This document shows positions 1 to 8,100 of a stretch of DNA of 36,850 nucleotides, piece after piece. Position 1 is the stretch's first letter; each line of letters starts with the position of its first letter. Source of the stretch: an uncultured bacterium (GTDB lineage: Bacteria; Bacteroidota; Bacteroidia; Chitinophagales; CAIODY01); NCBI GenBank assembly GCA_903857255.1, contig CAIODY010000064.1:1-36850 (forward strand), read 5' to 3'. The translations under genes and the position numbers were made by a program. The notes under the pieces were generated by a model. The model was not told where the DNA came from. It searched no databases and saw nothing but the letters and a program-made list of their open reading frames with translations.

Positions 1-299
1 AGAACGCTTACCGTGCCTATCTTCCATCACTTCCATCAACGCTAAACGACTGGCACTATCAAACGGCTGTAAACCAAAATCATCTAAGATTAATAAATCT
101 TGTCGTTCGATTTTTGCTAATTCACGAACAGCAGAGCCATCTGCTTTTGCCATTTTTAGTTGAGAAAAAAGTTTGGTTGTACTCGTGTACAATACTTTAA
201 AACCCAACTGGCAAGCCTGTTGACCAATAGCAGAAGCTAAAAAACTTTTGCCCGTTCCTGTTGAACCTGTGATTAAAACATTTTCGCATCGCTTTCGCC
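1..299 (-). pseudogene. istB: IstB-like ATPase of an IS21-family element, fragment
   Basis: The minus-strand frame reads through a Walker A motif (GSTGTGKS), then the typical IstB stretch up to a Walker B motif (LLILDDFGL), and continues off the left window edge. IstB is the DnaA/DnaC-like AAA+ helper ATPase of IS21 elements; it works with the IstA transposase in target selection. Only the ATPase core is present: the N-terminal ~90 residues expected before Walker A are missing, because the frame meets the REP palindrome at 300-323 just upstream of residues RKRCENVLI. I find no IstB N-terminus beyond the RAYT element (past 969). The gene is therefore 5'-truncated here, and its 3' end is unseen. 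Family assignment is firm; the state of the rest of the element is unknown. Confidence 0.85.
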
Positions 300-323
300 G
301 AGGTTCGTGTCCCCACGAACCTC
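300..323. repeat. REP palindrome, left copy
   Basis: Perfect 10-bp inverted repeat GAGGTTCGTG/CACGAACCTC with a TCCC loop. It abuts the truncated end of istB on one side and lies 22 nt from the RAYT stop codon on the other. As a DNA hairpin it is the kind of substrate Y1/RAYT enzymes bind and cleave; on RNA it could also end RAYT transcription, although no T-run follows. Confidence 0.8.
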
Positions 324-345
324 TCAATTAGTTAAAGCTACAAAT

Positions 346-900
346 TTAAAACACCTCCATCAAATTTTTTAAAAAGCCAAAATCATTTTTCCCATTTTCA
401 TAAAACTGTGCTGATGAATAAGCGTATGCAAGCGGTTCATCAGCCAATCGCCAATGTTTTGCCAATGGATTTTGGTGTATGTAGTTTAACTTTTGCAATG
501 CAGTGGTTCGATTGTTTAATTCAAACGCCAACGAATCACGTTGCCAAAATTCATAGTTTTTGTTTGCTGCTTCCACTTCATAAAGCTTTAATTCATTTGG
601 CTTCGCAGCTTTAATATATTTCTTAAACGCATGCGCTGTATGCTTCATCAACGAACCTTGTGCTGTTTCTTTTCCATTCAACTCCAATGTTTGCCAAATC
701 AAATGAATGTGATTGGGCATAATAACCAACCCATACACATTTATTTTTTCAAGGTCGGATAAATATTTCAATGAATCAATAATGATTTGTTTCGGTTCAT
801 CATCTGCTAATAACTGCATCCAATTATTTATTGTTGCGGTGTAAAAATAAACCTTACCCATTTCAATAAACGATTGCCGCTGTTGTTTGAAATAATCCAT
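346..900 (-). CDS. REP-associated tyrosine transposase (RAYT, Y1_Tnp family)
   Basis: 184-residue HUH-type single-strand DNA transposase. Visible hallmarks are the metal-binding HUH motif in VIMPNHIHLIW (about residues 60-70) and the downstream LNYIHQNP segment, whose tyrosine is the likely nucleophile. The N-terminal VYFYTATINNWMQLL matches the usual opening of Bacteroidota RAYTs. RAYTs cleave and rejoin REP hairpins as ssDNA; here matching hairpins flank the gene on both sides, which supports a functional unit. No truncation or frameshift is visible. The ATG at 898-900 overlaps by one base the stop of a minus-strand reading frame (TAATG) that runs through the right REP and the heptad-like repeats; that frame is probably not a gene. 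RAYT assignment is strong; IS200/IS605 TnpA is less likely given the length and the REPs. Confidence 0.88.
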   Translation of the reverse strand: MDYFKQQRQSFIEMGKVYFYTATINNWMQLLADDEPKQIIIDSLKYLSDLEKINVYGLVIMPNHIHLIWQTLELNGKETAQGSLMKHTAHAFKKYIKAAKPNELKLYEVEAANKNYEFWQRDSLAFELNNRTTALQKLNYIHQNPLAKHWRLADEPLAYAYSSAQFYENGKNDFGFLKNLMEVF

Positions 901-942
901 TAAGCAAAGTTAATTGCTTTCATGTTTTGAAGTATTAATTTT

Positions 943-966
943 GAGGTTCGTGGGGACACGAACCTC
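943..966. repeat. REP palindrome, right copy
   Basis: Exact reverse complement of the left copy at 300-323 (arms GAGGTTCGTG/CACGAACCTC, loop GGGA). It lies about 43 bp upstream of the RAYT start codon, so it could also sit in the RAYT leader or promoter region. Confidence 0.8.
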
Positions 967-984
967 GGCAATAGGCTAATAGTT

Positions 985-1352
985 CCTTTTGCCATTTCCC
1001 TATCAATTCCAGCCATCCTTAAATTAATTTCGTCTGTCCCTTCACGTTTTTCAGCAATACCACATCGCATAGCGGCTATCCGTAAATGAATTACTGCAAT
1101 ACCACATCGCATAGCGGCTATCCGTAAATGAATTACTGCAATACCACATCGTATAGCCGCTGTTCGTAAATGAATTACCGCAATACTATATCGCACAGCC
1201 GCTATGCGTAAATGAATTGCTGCAATACTATATCATATCGCCGCTATACTACATTGAATTACCGCAATACTATATTGAATCGCCGCAATACAAGAACGAA
1301 TAGCCGCTATACGATGTCGTATTGCCGTAATCCGTTTTGGTATAGTAAAAAT
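985..1352. repeat. Array of 11-bp dyads phased every 21 bp (42-bp higher-order repeat)
   Basis: Thirteen near-palindromic 11-mers of the form ATnnCnGnnAT start at 1069, 1090, 1111, 1132, 1153, 1174, 1195, 1216, 1237, 1258, 1279, 1300 and 1321: an exact 21-bp spacing with no slippage. Examples are ATAGCGGCTAT, ATTACTGCAAT and ATCGCCGCTAT. In the left half two versions alternate, giving a 42-bp unit with nearly identical copies at 1054-1137; the right half is more diverged. Degenerate boxes continue at both ends. Because 21 is divisible by 3, translations show heptapeptide periodicity: on the minus strand IAVIHLR/IAAMRCG (open 900-1232) and on the plus strand RNT/RYT-type units, with stops in many copies. 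It is contiguous, without unique spacers, so it is not CRISPR. Confidence 0.85.
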
Positions 1353-1619
1353 TCACACTTGCTATGCAACCTTTCGTCAATAAATACTGTCATATAATAT
1401 AGTGAATGTAATAATAATTAAGGCTTTGCCGTTATTGAATTGAGTTGTTAAAAGTTGAAAACAATGTTCTGATTGTTTAATTCTCAAAAAGTGGTTCAAA
1501 AGGCTCACCATGACTGTCATGTGAGCTTGTCGAACCATAAAATAATCAACTTTGAACAACTTCATTCTCTAAACAACAGCGAAGCATGATTTAGTTTTTA
1601 ACTTTTAAAACTTTTCGTT
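1353..1619. other. Intergenic stretch after the dyad array
   Basis: Together with the array this makes about 650 bp without a convincing gene. Apart from the REP-like palindrome at 1493-1536 I see only AT-rich sequence. Short frames here lack family resemblance. Confidence 0.5.
1493..1536. repeat. REP-like imperfect palindrome (GTTCGACAAGCTC type)
   Basis: The right arm reads GTCATGTGAGCTTGTCGAACC; its reverse complement matches the left arm (GGTTCAAAAGGCTCACCATGAC) with a few mismatches around a very short loop. The core GGTTCGACAAGCTCAC resembles a widespread bacterial intergenic repeat also common in Bacteroidota. It differs from the RAYT-flanking REPs at 300 and 943, so it is unlikely to be that enzyme's substrate. 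Confidence 0.65.
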
Positions 1620-2252
1620 ATGCGTTATCAAATCAACTTGGGTTTGCGCCAGCAAAGTGTGCCTGTTAAAATAGAAACTGGCAGAAGTATCCTTAAAAAA
1701 ATGGGCGACAGCAGTTTCTTTGCTGCACCTAATCCTTTACCTCACCCAACTTTAGCCAGCGTTGATACAGTGATAGATGATTTGGAAACAGCTTACCAGC
1801 AAAAACAAGATGGTGGCAAAGTGGCTACACAGATGTTGAAGAAAAATGTATTAGCCTACAATGATGCTATCATTGAATTAGCGCATTATGTGGTTGATGT
1901 AGCCAATGCTAATCCATTGCAAGCCGAGGCTATCATTATTGCTTCGGGTATGAAAATGAAACATTTCACCAAGGCTGTTATTCCTGATTTCTTAGTGAAA
2001 AACGGCAAATTAAGTGGCACAGTGAAGTTAAGAGTAAGAGCCACTAAAAGAGCAGTGTATATATTTGAAATCAGCACAGCTACCACTGGTTCATTGAATG
2101 ATTTAATTTGGAAAACAATTTCTATCGGCAGCAAAGCCAGTGTAATCATTATGGGTTTAACACCGGGCACCACTTACTATTTCAGATATGCCAAAGTGAT
2201 TAAAAACGTACAAGATGATTTTAGTGATGCCATGCATATTGTAGTGGTGTGA
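1620..2252 (+). CDS. Hypothetical protein with C-terminal fibronectin type III-like fold
   Basis: 210 residues, no signal peptide. The N-terminal two thirds is helical with no recognised motif. The last ~75 residues (from about 135) look like one fibronectin type III domain: alternating strands ending in the characteristic GLTPGTTYYFRYAKV loop-strand segment. Comparable small FN3 proteins recur in Bacteroidota and are usually left unassigned. It sits alone between the mobile-element zone and the carboxypeptidase gene. The ATG at 1620 is the first in frame. FN3 domains commonly mediate protein or glycan contacts, but no substrate can be named. The gene looks intact and has the same base composition as its neighbours. 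Confidence 0.65.
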   Translation: MRYQINLGLRQQSVPVKIETGRSILKKMGDSSFFAAPNPLPHPTLASVDTVIDDLETAYQQKQDGGKVATQMLKKNVLAYNDAIIELAHYVVDVANANPLQAEAIIIASGMKMKHFTKAVIPDFLVKNGKLSGTVKLRVRATKRAVYIFEISTATTGSLNDLIWKTISIGSKASVIIMGLTPGTTYYFRYAKVIKNVQDDFSDAMHIVVV

Positions 2253-2341
2253 TTTTTTTGACTGATGGTAGATAATCAACTGCCGCAGCCAATAGTTGAC
2301 GAGTAGTTATTGGAAAATCATTTTAGTATCATTTTTTTTAT

Positions 2342-2349
2342 TAGGTTTG
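2342..2349 (+). promoter_or_regulatory. Candidate -7 box for the carboxypeptidase gene
   Basis: TAGGTTTG matches the Bacteroidota -7 consensus TAnnTTTG and lies about 20 nt before the preferred start codon at 2370. No clear TTTG is present at the expected -33 distance, only T-rich sequence. Confidence 0.4.
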
Positions 2350-2369
2350 TTAAATAAAAATTGTTGTAC

Positions 2370-4766
2370 ATGAAGAAAATATTTTTTTTAGCCTTGTTAT
2401 TCACTACACAAATTGTATTTGCTCAACAAGAAAAATATTCGAGAGTAAAAGTGTTATTAGCTGAATCGGGTAAAACGGTGAAAGACCTGCAAACACTGGG
2501 TATTGCTGTTGACCATGGCGAGTATAACAAAGGCATTAGTTTTACATCTGATTTTTCAGCCACCGAAATAAAAACATTGCAACAAGCTGGCTTTAAAACT
2601 GACATATTGATTGATGATGTACAACAATATTATGTAGCTCAAAATCAAAAAACGGATAAGCCTGCGAAAAAAAAAAGCATGGGTGGTTGTGTTGTTGCAG
2701 GCATAAAAACACCGATTAAACCACAGCATTTTCATTTAGGAAGTTATGGGGGCTATTTCACTTATCAAGAGCTATTGAATCAGTTAGATTCCATGCGCTT
2801 GTTGTATCCTAATTTAATTTCGGCTAAACAAGCCATTGATACTTTTCATACCATTCAAGGCAGACCAATTTATTGGTTGCGTATTTCCAATCATCCTGAT
2901 TCGAATCAAGCAAAACCACAAATGGTTTATACCGCATTGCATCATGCTCGTGAGCCCGCCAGCATTTCGCAGTTAGTTTATTATTTATGGTATATGCTCG
3001 AAAATTATGCAATTGATGCACAAGTGCAAGCAGTGGTTGATAATGCCGAGTTGTATTTTGTGCCTTGTTTAAATCCAGATGGTTATTTGTATAATCAAAC
3101 CAATAGTCCATTGGGTGGTGGCATGTGGCGAAAAAATCTTCGTGATAATTTAGATGGCACTTTTGGTGTTGATTTGAATAGAAATTATGGTTTCAATTGG
3201 GGCTATGATAATGTGGGTAGCAGCAACCAAACCAATTCAGATACCTATCGTGGCACAGCAGCTTTCTCCGAGCCTGAAACACAAGCTATCAAATGGTTTA
3301 TTGAACAACATGATTTTTTAATCAACCTGAATTATCACACGTATAGCAACGATATTATTTACCCTTGGGGTTATATTGCTTCCTTCAAAACACCTGATTC
3401 AACACAGTTTGATAGTTATGCTGCTTTTTTAACAAGATTTAATGGTTATAAATATGGCACTGGCGACCAAACTGTTGGTTATGTAACCAATGGCGATTCG
3501 GATGATTGGGGTTATGGTGAACAAACATCTAAAAACAAAATTTTTTCTTTCACCCCCGAAGTTGGTCCGGCTGCATCAGGCTTTTATCCACCATCATCTG
3601 ATATTGAAGGCTTGTGTGCTGATAATTTATTTGCCAACCTCAATGCAGCAAAATTGATTTTACAATATGCAGTTGTAAAAAATACGGGTTCATTGCTCAC
3701 TTCTAATTTCAATAATCAATGCTATTTCAATTTGCAACGCTTAGGCATGGCTAATGGTGCTACTTTCACGGTGTCAATTGCACCATTAGATAATTGGATA
3801 AGCCATGTAGGCGCAGCAAAAGTTTTTTCTAATTTTAATTTATTACAATCAGCCAACGATTCAATTGCTTTTACATTAAATGCTGCCATCAGCAATGGGC
3901 AAGTGTTTCGATATTTATTAACGGTGAACAATGGTAGGTATAACGAAAGTGATACCATTACGATGCGCTACACTGATTATCCAGCAAAGAGTATAGCTAA
4001 CAGAGATAGCATAAATAATTGGATAACTACAGGTGGCACTTGGGGAACAACCACTGCTACTTATGTGTCAGCCCCTAATTCAATTACGGATAGTCCGATT
4101 GGCAATTATGCTGATAACACAACTAACACCATCACTTTAGCCAATAGCATTGATTTAACAAATGCTCATTCGCCTGTATTGAGTTTCTATTGCAAATGGC
4201 AAATTGAAAAAGATTATGATTATGTAGTGGTAGAAGCTTATACCACTCAAAGTGGGCAATGGACACCTCTTTGTGGTATTTATACACATGATGGCAGCGC
4301 AAATCAATTACAAGGTGAACCAATTTATGATGGCGATAATTTATCGGCTTGGGTAAAAGAACAAATGCCTTTGGATAATTTCATTAATCAAAAAATAAAA
4401 ATCAGATTTACTTTGGTGGCTGATGGTGGTGTAAACTATGATGGATTTTATTTTGATGATTTGAAATTTGAAGGTTTAGATACAACATCAAACACCAATA
4501 GTGGCTTAATGAATATCAATAGCCATGATGCTTTTACTATTTATCCGAACCCAACCACCAACCAATCATTAGTTATTAGTCAATCGCCATTAGTGAATGC
4601 AACAGTTAAATTAATTAATCTTACAGGGCAAACCATCATTGAAAAACAACATCAAAGTGGCAATCAATTCACACTTGATTTATCAGCACAACCACAAGGC
4701 ATTTATTTTATTGAAGTGCAGCAGGGTGGGGAAGTGGTGAGAAGAGGCAAATTGGTGAAAGAATAA
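2370..4766 (+). CDS. Secreted M14 zinc carboxypeptidase with T9SS sorting domain
   Basis: A 798-residue exported metallopeptidase. The start at 2370 puts a clean signal peptide first (MKKIFFLALLFTTQIVFAQ); a TTG three codons earlier is less likely. A pro-region of ~110 residues precedes the catalytic domain. Zinc ligands are visible as HHARE (H192, E195) and the His of YHTYSN (H323), and the general base as Glu in FTPEVGP (E397); the substrate-binding region contains RKNLRD and DLNRNYGFNWG. After the catalytic domain comes a jelly-roll region (about 560-715) like those of immune-inhibitor-A-type peptidases. A T9SS type A sorting domain follows from YPNPTTN (about 724) to GKLVKE. It probably digests extracellular peptides after T9SS export. 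A strong terminator follows, so it is likely monocistronic. Confidence 0.93.
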   Translation: MKKIFFLALLFTTQIVFAQQEKYSRVKVLLAESGKTVKDLQTLGIAVDHGEYNKGISFTSDFSATEIKTLQQAGFKTDILIDDVQQYYVAQNQKTDKPAKKKSMGGCVVAGIKTPIKPQHFHLGSYGGYFTYQELLNQLDSMRLLYPNLISAKQAIDTFHTIQGRPIYWLRISNHPDSNQAKPQMVYTALHHAREPASISQLVYYLWYMLENYAIDAQVQAVVDNAELYFVPCLNPDGYLYNQTNSPLGGGMWRKNLRDNLDGTFGVDLNRNYGFNWGYDNVGSSNQTNSDTYRGTAAFSEPETQAIKWFIEQHDFLINLNYHTYSNDIIYPWGYIASFKTPDSTQFDSYAAFLTRFNGYKYGTGDQTVGYVTNGDSDDWGYGEQTSKNKIFSFTPEVGPAASGFYPPSSDIEGLCADNLFANLNAAKLILQYAVVKNTGSLLTSNFNNQCYFNLQRLGMANGATFTVSIAPLDNWISHVGAAKVFSNFNLLQSANDSIAFTLNAAISNGQVFRYLLTVNNGRYNESDTITMRYTDYPAKSIANRDSINNWITTGGTWGTTTATYVSAPNSITDSPIGNYADNTTNTITLANSIDLTNAHSPVLSFYCKWQIEKDYDYVVVEAYTTQSGQWTPLCGIYTHDGSANQLQGEPIYDGDNLSAWVKEQMPLDNFINQKIKIRFTLVADGGVNYDGFYFDDLKFEGLDTTSNTNSGLMNINSHDAFTIYPNPTTNQSLVISQSPLVNATVKLINLTGQTIIEKQHQSGNQFTLDLSAQPQGIYFIEVQQGGEVVRRGKLVKE

Positions 4767-4798
4767 ATCAGTTCATAAAGTTTAAAGTTTGTAAAGGA

Positions 4799-4837
4799 AA
4801 AAAATCCATCGTTTTTGAAAAAGACGATGGATTTTTT
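4799..4837 (+). terminator. Rho-independent terminator after the carboxypeptidase gene
   Basis: Inverted repeat AAAAAATCCATCGT / ACGATGGATTTTTT with an 11-nt loop, 32 nt after the stop. The T-run lies in the 3' arm, and the A-run in the 5' arm would make it work on the other strand as well. Confidence 0.8.
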
Positions 4838-5141
4838 GTTTTTATCCTAACAGGAATTGGCTATGTTTTCAACACCTGACAAATCTTAAAAACAAAGAAA
4901 CTGGGTCATCGAAATAAATGATGTCTTTATTTTTTTTTGATTGAAATAAAATGGTCAGCGGTTAAAATTATTCTACGTTTTTAACGCAAAATTATTGTTC
5001 CAATCACTTAGTGGTGTGCGTTGAAATGCTTATGCAGTAATGCTTTCAAAGTTTTTTATTTTCTTTATTTCGGAAATCATTGTTCTTTAATCGAGAAAAT
5101 AAACTAATTGATATTTGCTAAATGCTTGATTTTCAGCACTT
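4838..5141. other. Intergenic leader region before the FG-GAP gene
   Basis: About 300 bp of AT-rich sequence without a credible gene. One modest inverted repeat is visible, GTTAAAA (4961-4967) with TTTTAAC (4979-4985). A partial promoter-like GATATTTG lies near 5109-5116. Nothing else is supportable. Confidence 0.4.
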
Positions 5142-5190
5142 ACCTTTTTTGGTATCAACATTGGCTAAGGTGTGCCAAACCAAAAAAGGT
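5142..5190 (+). promoter_or_regulatory. Two-tier stem-loop directly upstream of the start codon
   Basis: The outer arms ACCTTTTTTGGT (5142-5153) and ACCAAAAAAGGT (5179-5190) are perfectly complementary over 12 bp. An inner perfect 5-bp stem TTGGC/GCCAA (5161-5165, 5174-5178) stacks directly on the 3' side, leaving a 7-nt bulge and an 8-nt loop. The structure ends 10 nt before the ATG at 5201, so in RNA it could occlude the initiation region; a terminator is less likely because there is no trailing T-run. Function is inferred. Confidence 0.5.
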
Positions 5191-5200
5191 TTTCTGAAAA

Positions 5201-8050
5201 ATGAATCATTTAAAAAACTCCATCGTCCTTATGTGTATCAGTTTAATACTAACTGCAACACAATTGTTAGCAGGCAACGATTGCACTGTAAAAACGAACT
5301 GCAATTCTTTAAACACTTGTACACCAGCTAGCAAATTAATTTTCACACAAAGCACTGTTGCACCTTTTGCAACAGATACCAGCGATTCGTGGAGTGTATC
5401 ATTTATTGATTATGATAATGATGGTAATGATGATTTGTTTTTTACGAATAAAGACAAAACAAAACCATCTTTATTATACCGCAATTTAGGCAACGGCACT
5501 TTCACTAAAATAACAACAAATAATATCACCAAAACATTATCAACGGCTTGCACTTCAACATGGGCTGATATTGATAATGATGGTGATTTAGATGTGTTTA
5601 TTGCTAACGATACCAAATTCATGAACGAATTATTTATCAATGATGGCAAAGGAAATTTGACCTTAAGCACCAACAGCGGCTTAACCAATAGCGTTGGTTA
5701 TTATCAATCGGCTTCATGGGTTGATTATGATAGAGATGGTTTTGTTGATTTGTATGTAGGTAATTATTGCACCACTCGATTCAATGAATTGTACCACAAC
5801 AATGGTAATGGCACATTTACACAAATTACTAATACACCCATCACCATGCAACAAGGCAATGGCGTAGGTGCAACATGGGCTGATTATGATAATGATGGTT
5901 ACCCTGATTTGTTTGTGCCTGATAATCATCAATTGAAAAATCAATTGTATCATAATAATGGTAATGGAAATTTTACTGCCATCACTACTGGTGCAATTGT
6001 AACTGATGGCGGCGCATCCGTAGCAAGTTGTTGGGGCGATGTAGATAATGATGGTGATTTAGATTTATTCGTTGCCAATTCAAATGCTGCTACAGGAAGT
6101 TATTTCTATAAAAACAATGGCAATGGCACATTTACCAAAATCACGAATTCTATTATTACTCAAGGTGGCAATTCGCATGGTTGCAATTTTGTAGATATTG
6201 ATAATGATGGTGATTTAGATTTGTTGGTGTGTAATGATATTGGGGTAAAATTTTTATACTTAAATGATGGTGCTGGAAATTTCACCGCAAAAACTGATGA
6301 GCCTTTGTGTAAAGATTTTGGTTTTTCATTTGCCAACAGTTGGAGCGATTTTGATAAAGATGGTGATATGGATGTTGCTATTGCTACACACAGTAATCAA
6401 AAGAATTTTTTATTCACCAATAATTCTTCGAGCTTGAATAATAACAATTGGATAAGCATCAGATTGATTGGCAATGTGTCAAACAAATCGGCTATTGGTG
6501 CAAGAATAAAAATTGTTACAGGCAGCAGAAAACAAATTGGCGAAGTGAATGCACAATCGGGCTTTGGCGGACAAAATAGTTTGTGGAATCATTTCGGATT
6601 AAATACCTCAACCACTATTGACAGCATTATTATCAACTGGCCATCTGGTATTCATCAGGTAATTATCAAACAACGAATCAATCAGTTTTTAACCATCAAC
6701 GAATTATCAACTGCTAAAGTAACAGGTACTGTTTTTCAGGATTTGAATAACAATTGCACTTTCAACACCAATGAAAAAGGCATGGTTAATGTGAAAGTGA
6801 AAGCAACACCGGGCAACTTATTCACTTATACTGATAATAACGGCAATTATACTTTGCGCTTAGCACCAGGCACTTACACAATTTCATTTGTAACGCCTAC
6901 AAATTATTCAACCACTTGCACCAGTCAATATGCTGTTACTATAAAAAGCACTGAAACAGTGAGTGCAAAAAACTTTGCTTTGAAAGCATCGAAAAATGGA
7001 ACGGATATGTTCACCGCTATTTCAGCCACAGCATTAAGAAGAGGTATGCGAAATAAAACTGTGGTGGAATATGGCAATCAAGGTAATCAAATCAGTTGCA
7101 CCGATACGATGAAAATCACACCTGATGCTAACGTAACTTTTTTAAGCAGCGATAAACCTTGGAGTTTTAAAAAAGATGGTAGTTACTATTGGGTAATTAG
7201 CAACTTAAATTCGGGTGATGCATTCACTTTTCAAATGATTGATTCCGTTTCAAAAAATGCAACTATTGGCACATTGATAAACTTACAAGCTACTATCAGC
7301 GGACATTGCAGCGATTTGAATAACGCAAACAATACTTCCACATTTAACCAAAAAACTGTTGGTGCAGTTGACCCTAATGATATGATTGTTTATACCAATC
7401 GTGCGGATAGCCAATTGGTGAGCAAAACTGATACTTTGCATTATCGCATCAATTTTCAAAACGTAGGAAATTATGAAGCTACCAATATCATTGTAACCAG
7501 TACTATTCCTGATGGTTTAGATGCTTCCACTTTTACACAAGGCATATCAAGCAATAATTATAGTGTGAGCATTAATGGCAATCAAATCACTTGGTTGTTT
7601 GATAGTATTGCATTGCCTGATAGCTCAACTAATTTAATGGGCAGCAATGCGTTTGTTGAATTTTCATTAATGCCTAATCAAACTGTAAAAGCTGGTGATG
7701 TGATTTTTAACAGCGCACAAGTGCAATTTGATTATGAAAATCCATTAGCCACCAATCAAGTAAAAAGCATCATCATGCCCGATGCTGCAAACAATGAGAA
7801 TGCAATGCAGCTATATCCTAATCCTGCTACATCAGTTGTCAATTTTACATTGAACACGGTTGAAACAGCGCAGCCTTTAAATATCACGAACTATTCCATT
7901 TTCAATATCAATGGTGCAATGGTGATGCAAGGCAATCAATCAGCCTTGATGCAACAAATTGAAGTAACCAATTTACAAAGCGGTTGGTATATCATTGCTG
8001 CTATTGACGAACAAGGAGGCAAACACACCGCAAAATTTATTAAGCAGTAA
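5201..8050 (+). CDS. Secreted FG-GAP/ASPIC-UnbV repeat protein with T9SS sorting domain
   Basis: A 949-residue modular surface protein. Order: signal peptide (about 1-25, ending LLAG); at least six FG-GAP/VCBS repeats with calcium-binding loops such as DYDNDGNDD, DIDNDGDLD and DFDKDGDMD (about 65-410); an ASPIC/UnbV domain (about 425-500, GARIKI...NWPSG); an SdrD-B-like domain starting TGTVFQDLNNNC (about 505-590); a DUF11/DUF7619-like beta domain starting DPNDMIVY (about 723-865); and a T9SS type A sorting domain from YPNPATS (about 872) to the C-terminus. The repeats suggest a beta-propeller that binds calcium; adhesion or a scaffold role is plausible but not demonstrated. No catalytic motif seen. 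The start is fixed by the signal peptide. Confidence 0.92.
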   Translation: MNHLKNSIVLMCISLILTATQLLAGNDCTVKTNCNSLNTCTPASKLIFTQSTVAPFATDTSDSWSVSFIDYDNDGNDDLFFTNKDKTKPSLLYRNLGNGTFTKITTNNITKTLSTACTSTWADIDNDGDLDVFIANDTKFMNELFINDGKGNLTLSTNSGLTNSVGYYQSASWVDYDRDGFVDLYVGNYCTTRFNELYHNNGNGTFTQITNTPITMQQGNGVGATWADYDNDGYPDLFVPDNHQLKNQLYHNNGNGNFTAITTGAIVTDGGASVASCWGDVDNDGDLDLFVANSNAATGSYFYKNNGNGTFTKITNSIITQGGNSHGCNFVDIDNDGDLDLLVCNDIGVKFLYLNDGAGNFTAKTDEPLCKDFGFSFANSWSDFDKDGDMDVAIATHSNQKNFLFTNNSSSLNNNNWISIRLIGNVSNKSAIGARIKIVTGSRKQIGEVNAQSGFGGQNSLWNHFGLNTSTTIDSIIINWPSGIHQVIIKQRINQFLTINELSTAKVTGTVFQDLNNNCTFNTNEKGMVNVKVKATPGNLFTYTDNNGNYTLRLAPGTYTISFVTPTNYSTTCTSQYAVTIKSTETVSAKNFALKASKNGTDMFTAISATALRRGMRNKTVVEYGNQGNQISCTDTMKITPDANVTFLSSDKPWSFKKDGSYYWVISNLNSGDAFTFQMIDSVSKNATIGTLINLQATISGHCSDLNNANNTSTFNQKTVGAVDPNDMIVYTNRADSQLVSKTDTLHYRINFQNVGNYEATNIIVTSTIPDGLDASTFTQGISSNNYSVSINGNQITWLFDSIALPDSSTNLMGSNAFVEFSLMPNQTVKAGDVIFNSAQVQFDYENPLATNQVKSIIMPDAANNENAMQLYPNPATSVVNFTLNTVETAQPLNITNYSIFNINGAMVMQGNQSALMQQIEVTNLQSGWYIIAAIDEQGGKHTAKFIKQ

Positions 8051-8100
8051 GAAATTATGTTCACCCAATCATCATGTTTATTTTGTTGTAAACACTCATA

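Larger units (their letters stand above)
297..969 (-). mobile_element. RAYT element bounded by inverted REP palindromes
   Basis: A single transposase gene (346-900) lies between two 24-bp palindromes that are exact reverse complements of each other (300-323 and 943-966). Each has 10-bp arms GAGGTTCGTG/CACGAACCTC around a 4-nt loop (TCCC on the left, GGGA on the right). Similarity extends beyond the arms: GCC outside and AATTA 2 nt inside on both ends. The unit is thus a self-contained inverted-repeat element. Gene plus flanking REPs is the known arrangement of REP-associated tyrosine transposases. The exact element edges are inferred from how far the two ends stay similar; no target duplication was identified. 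Confidence 0.75.

Noticed and set aside
985-1352. Possible CRISPR array
   Set aside because: Repeats are contiguous at 21/42 bp with no unique 25-40 bp spacers, and no cas genes are near.
1212-1397. Plus-strand frame with RNT/RYT heptads as a small protein gene
   Set aside because: It arises from the 21-bp repeat; earlier copies carry TAA in the same frame and there is no promoter or homologous family I can name.
1-1600. Functional IS21 element
   Set aside because: Only the internal part of istB is present in the window and it is truncated by the RAYT element; no istA is visible.
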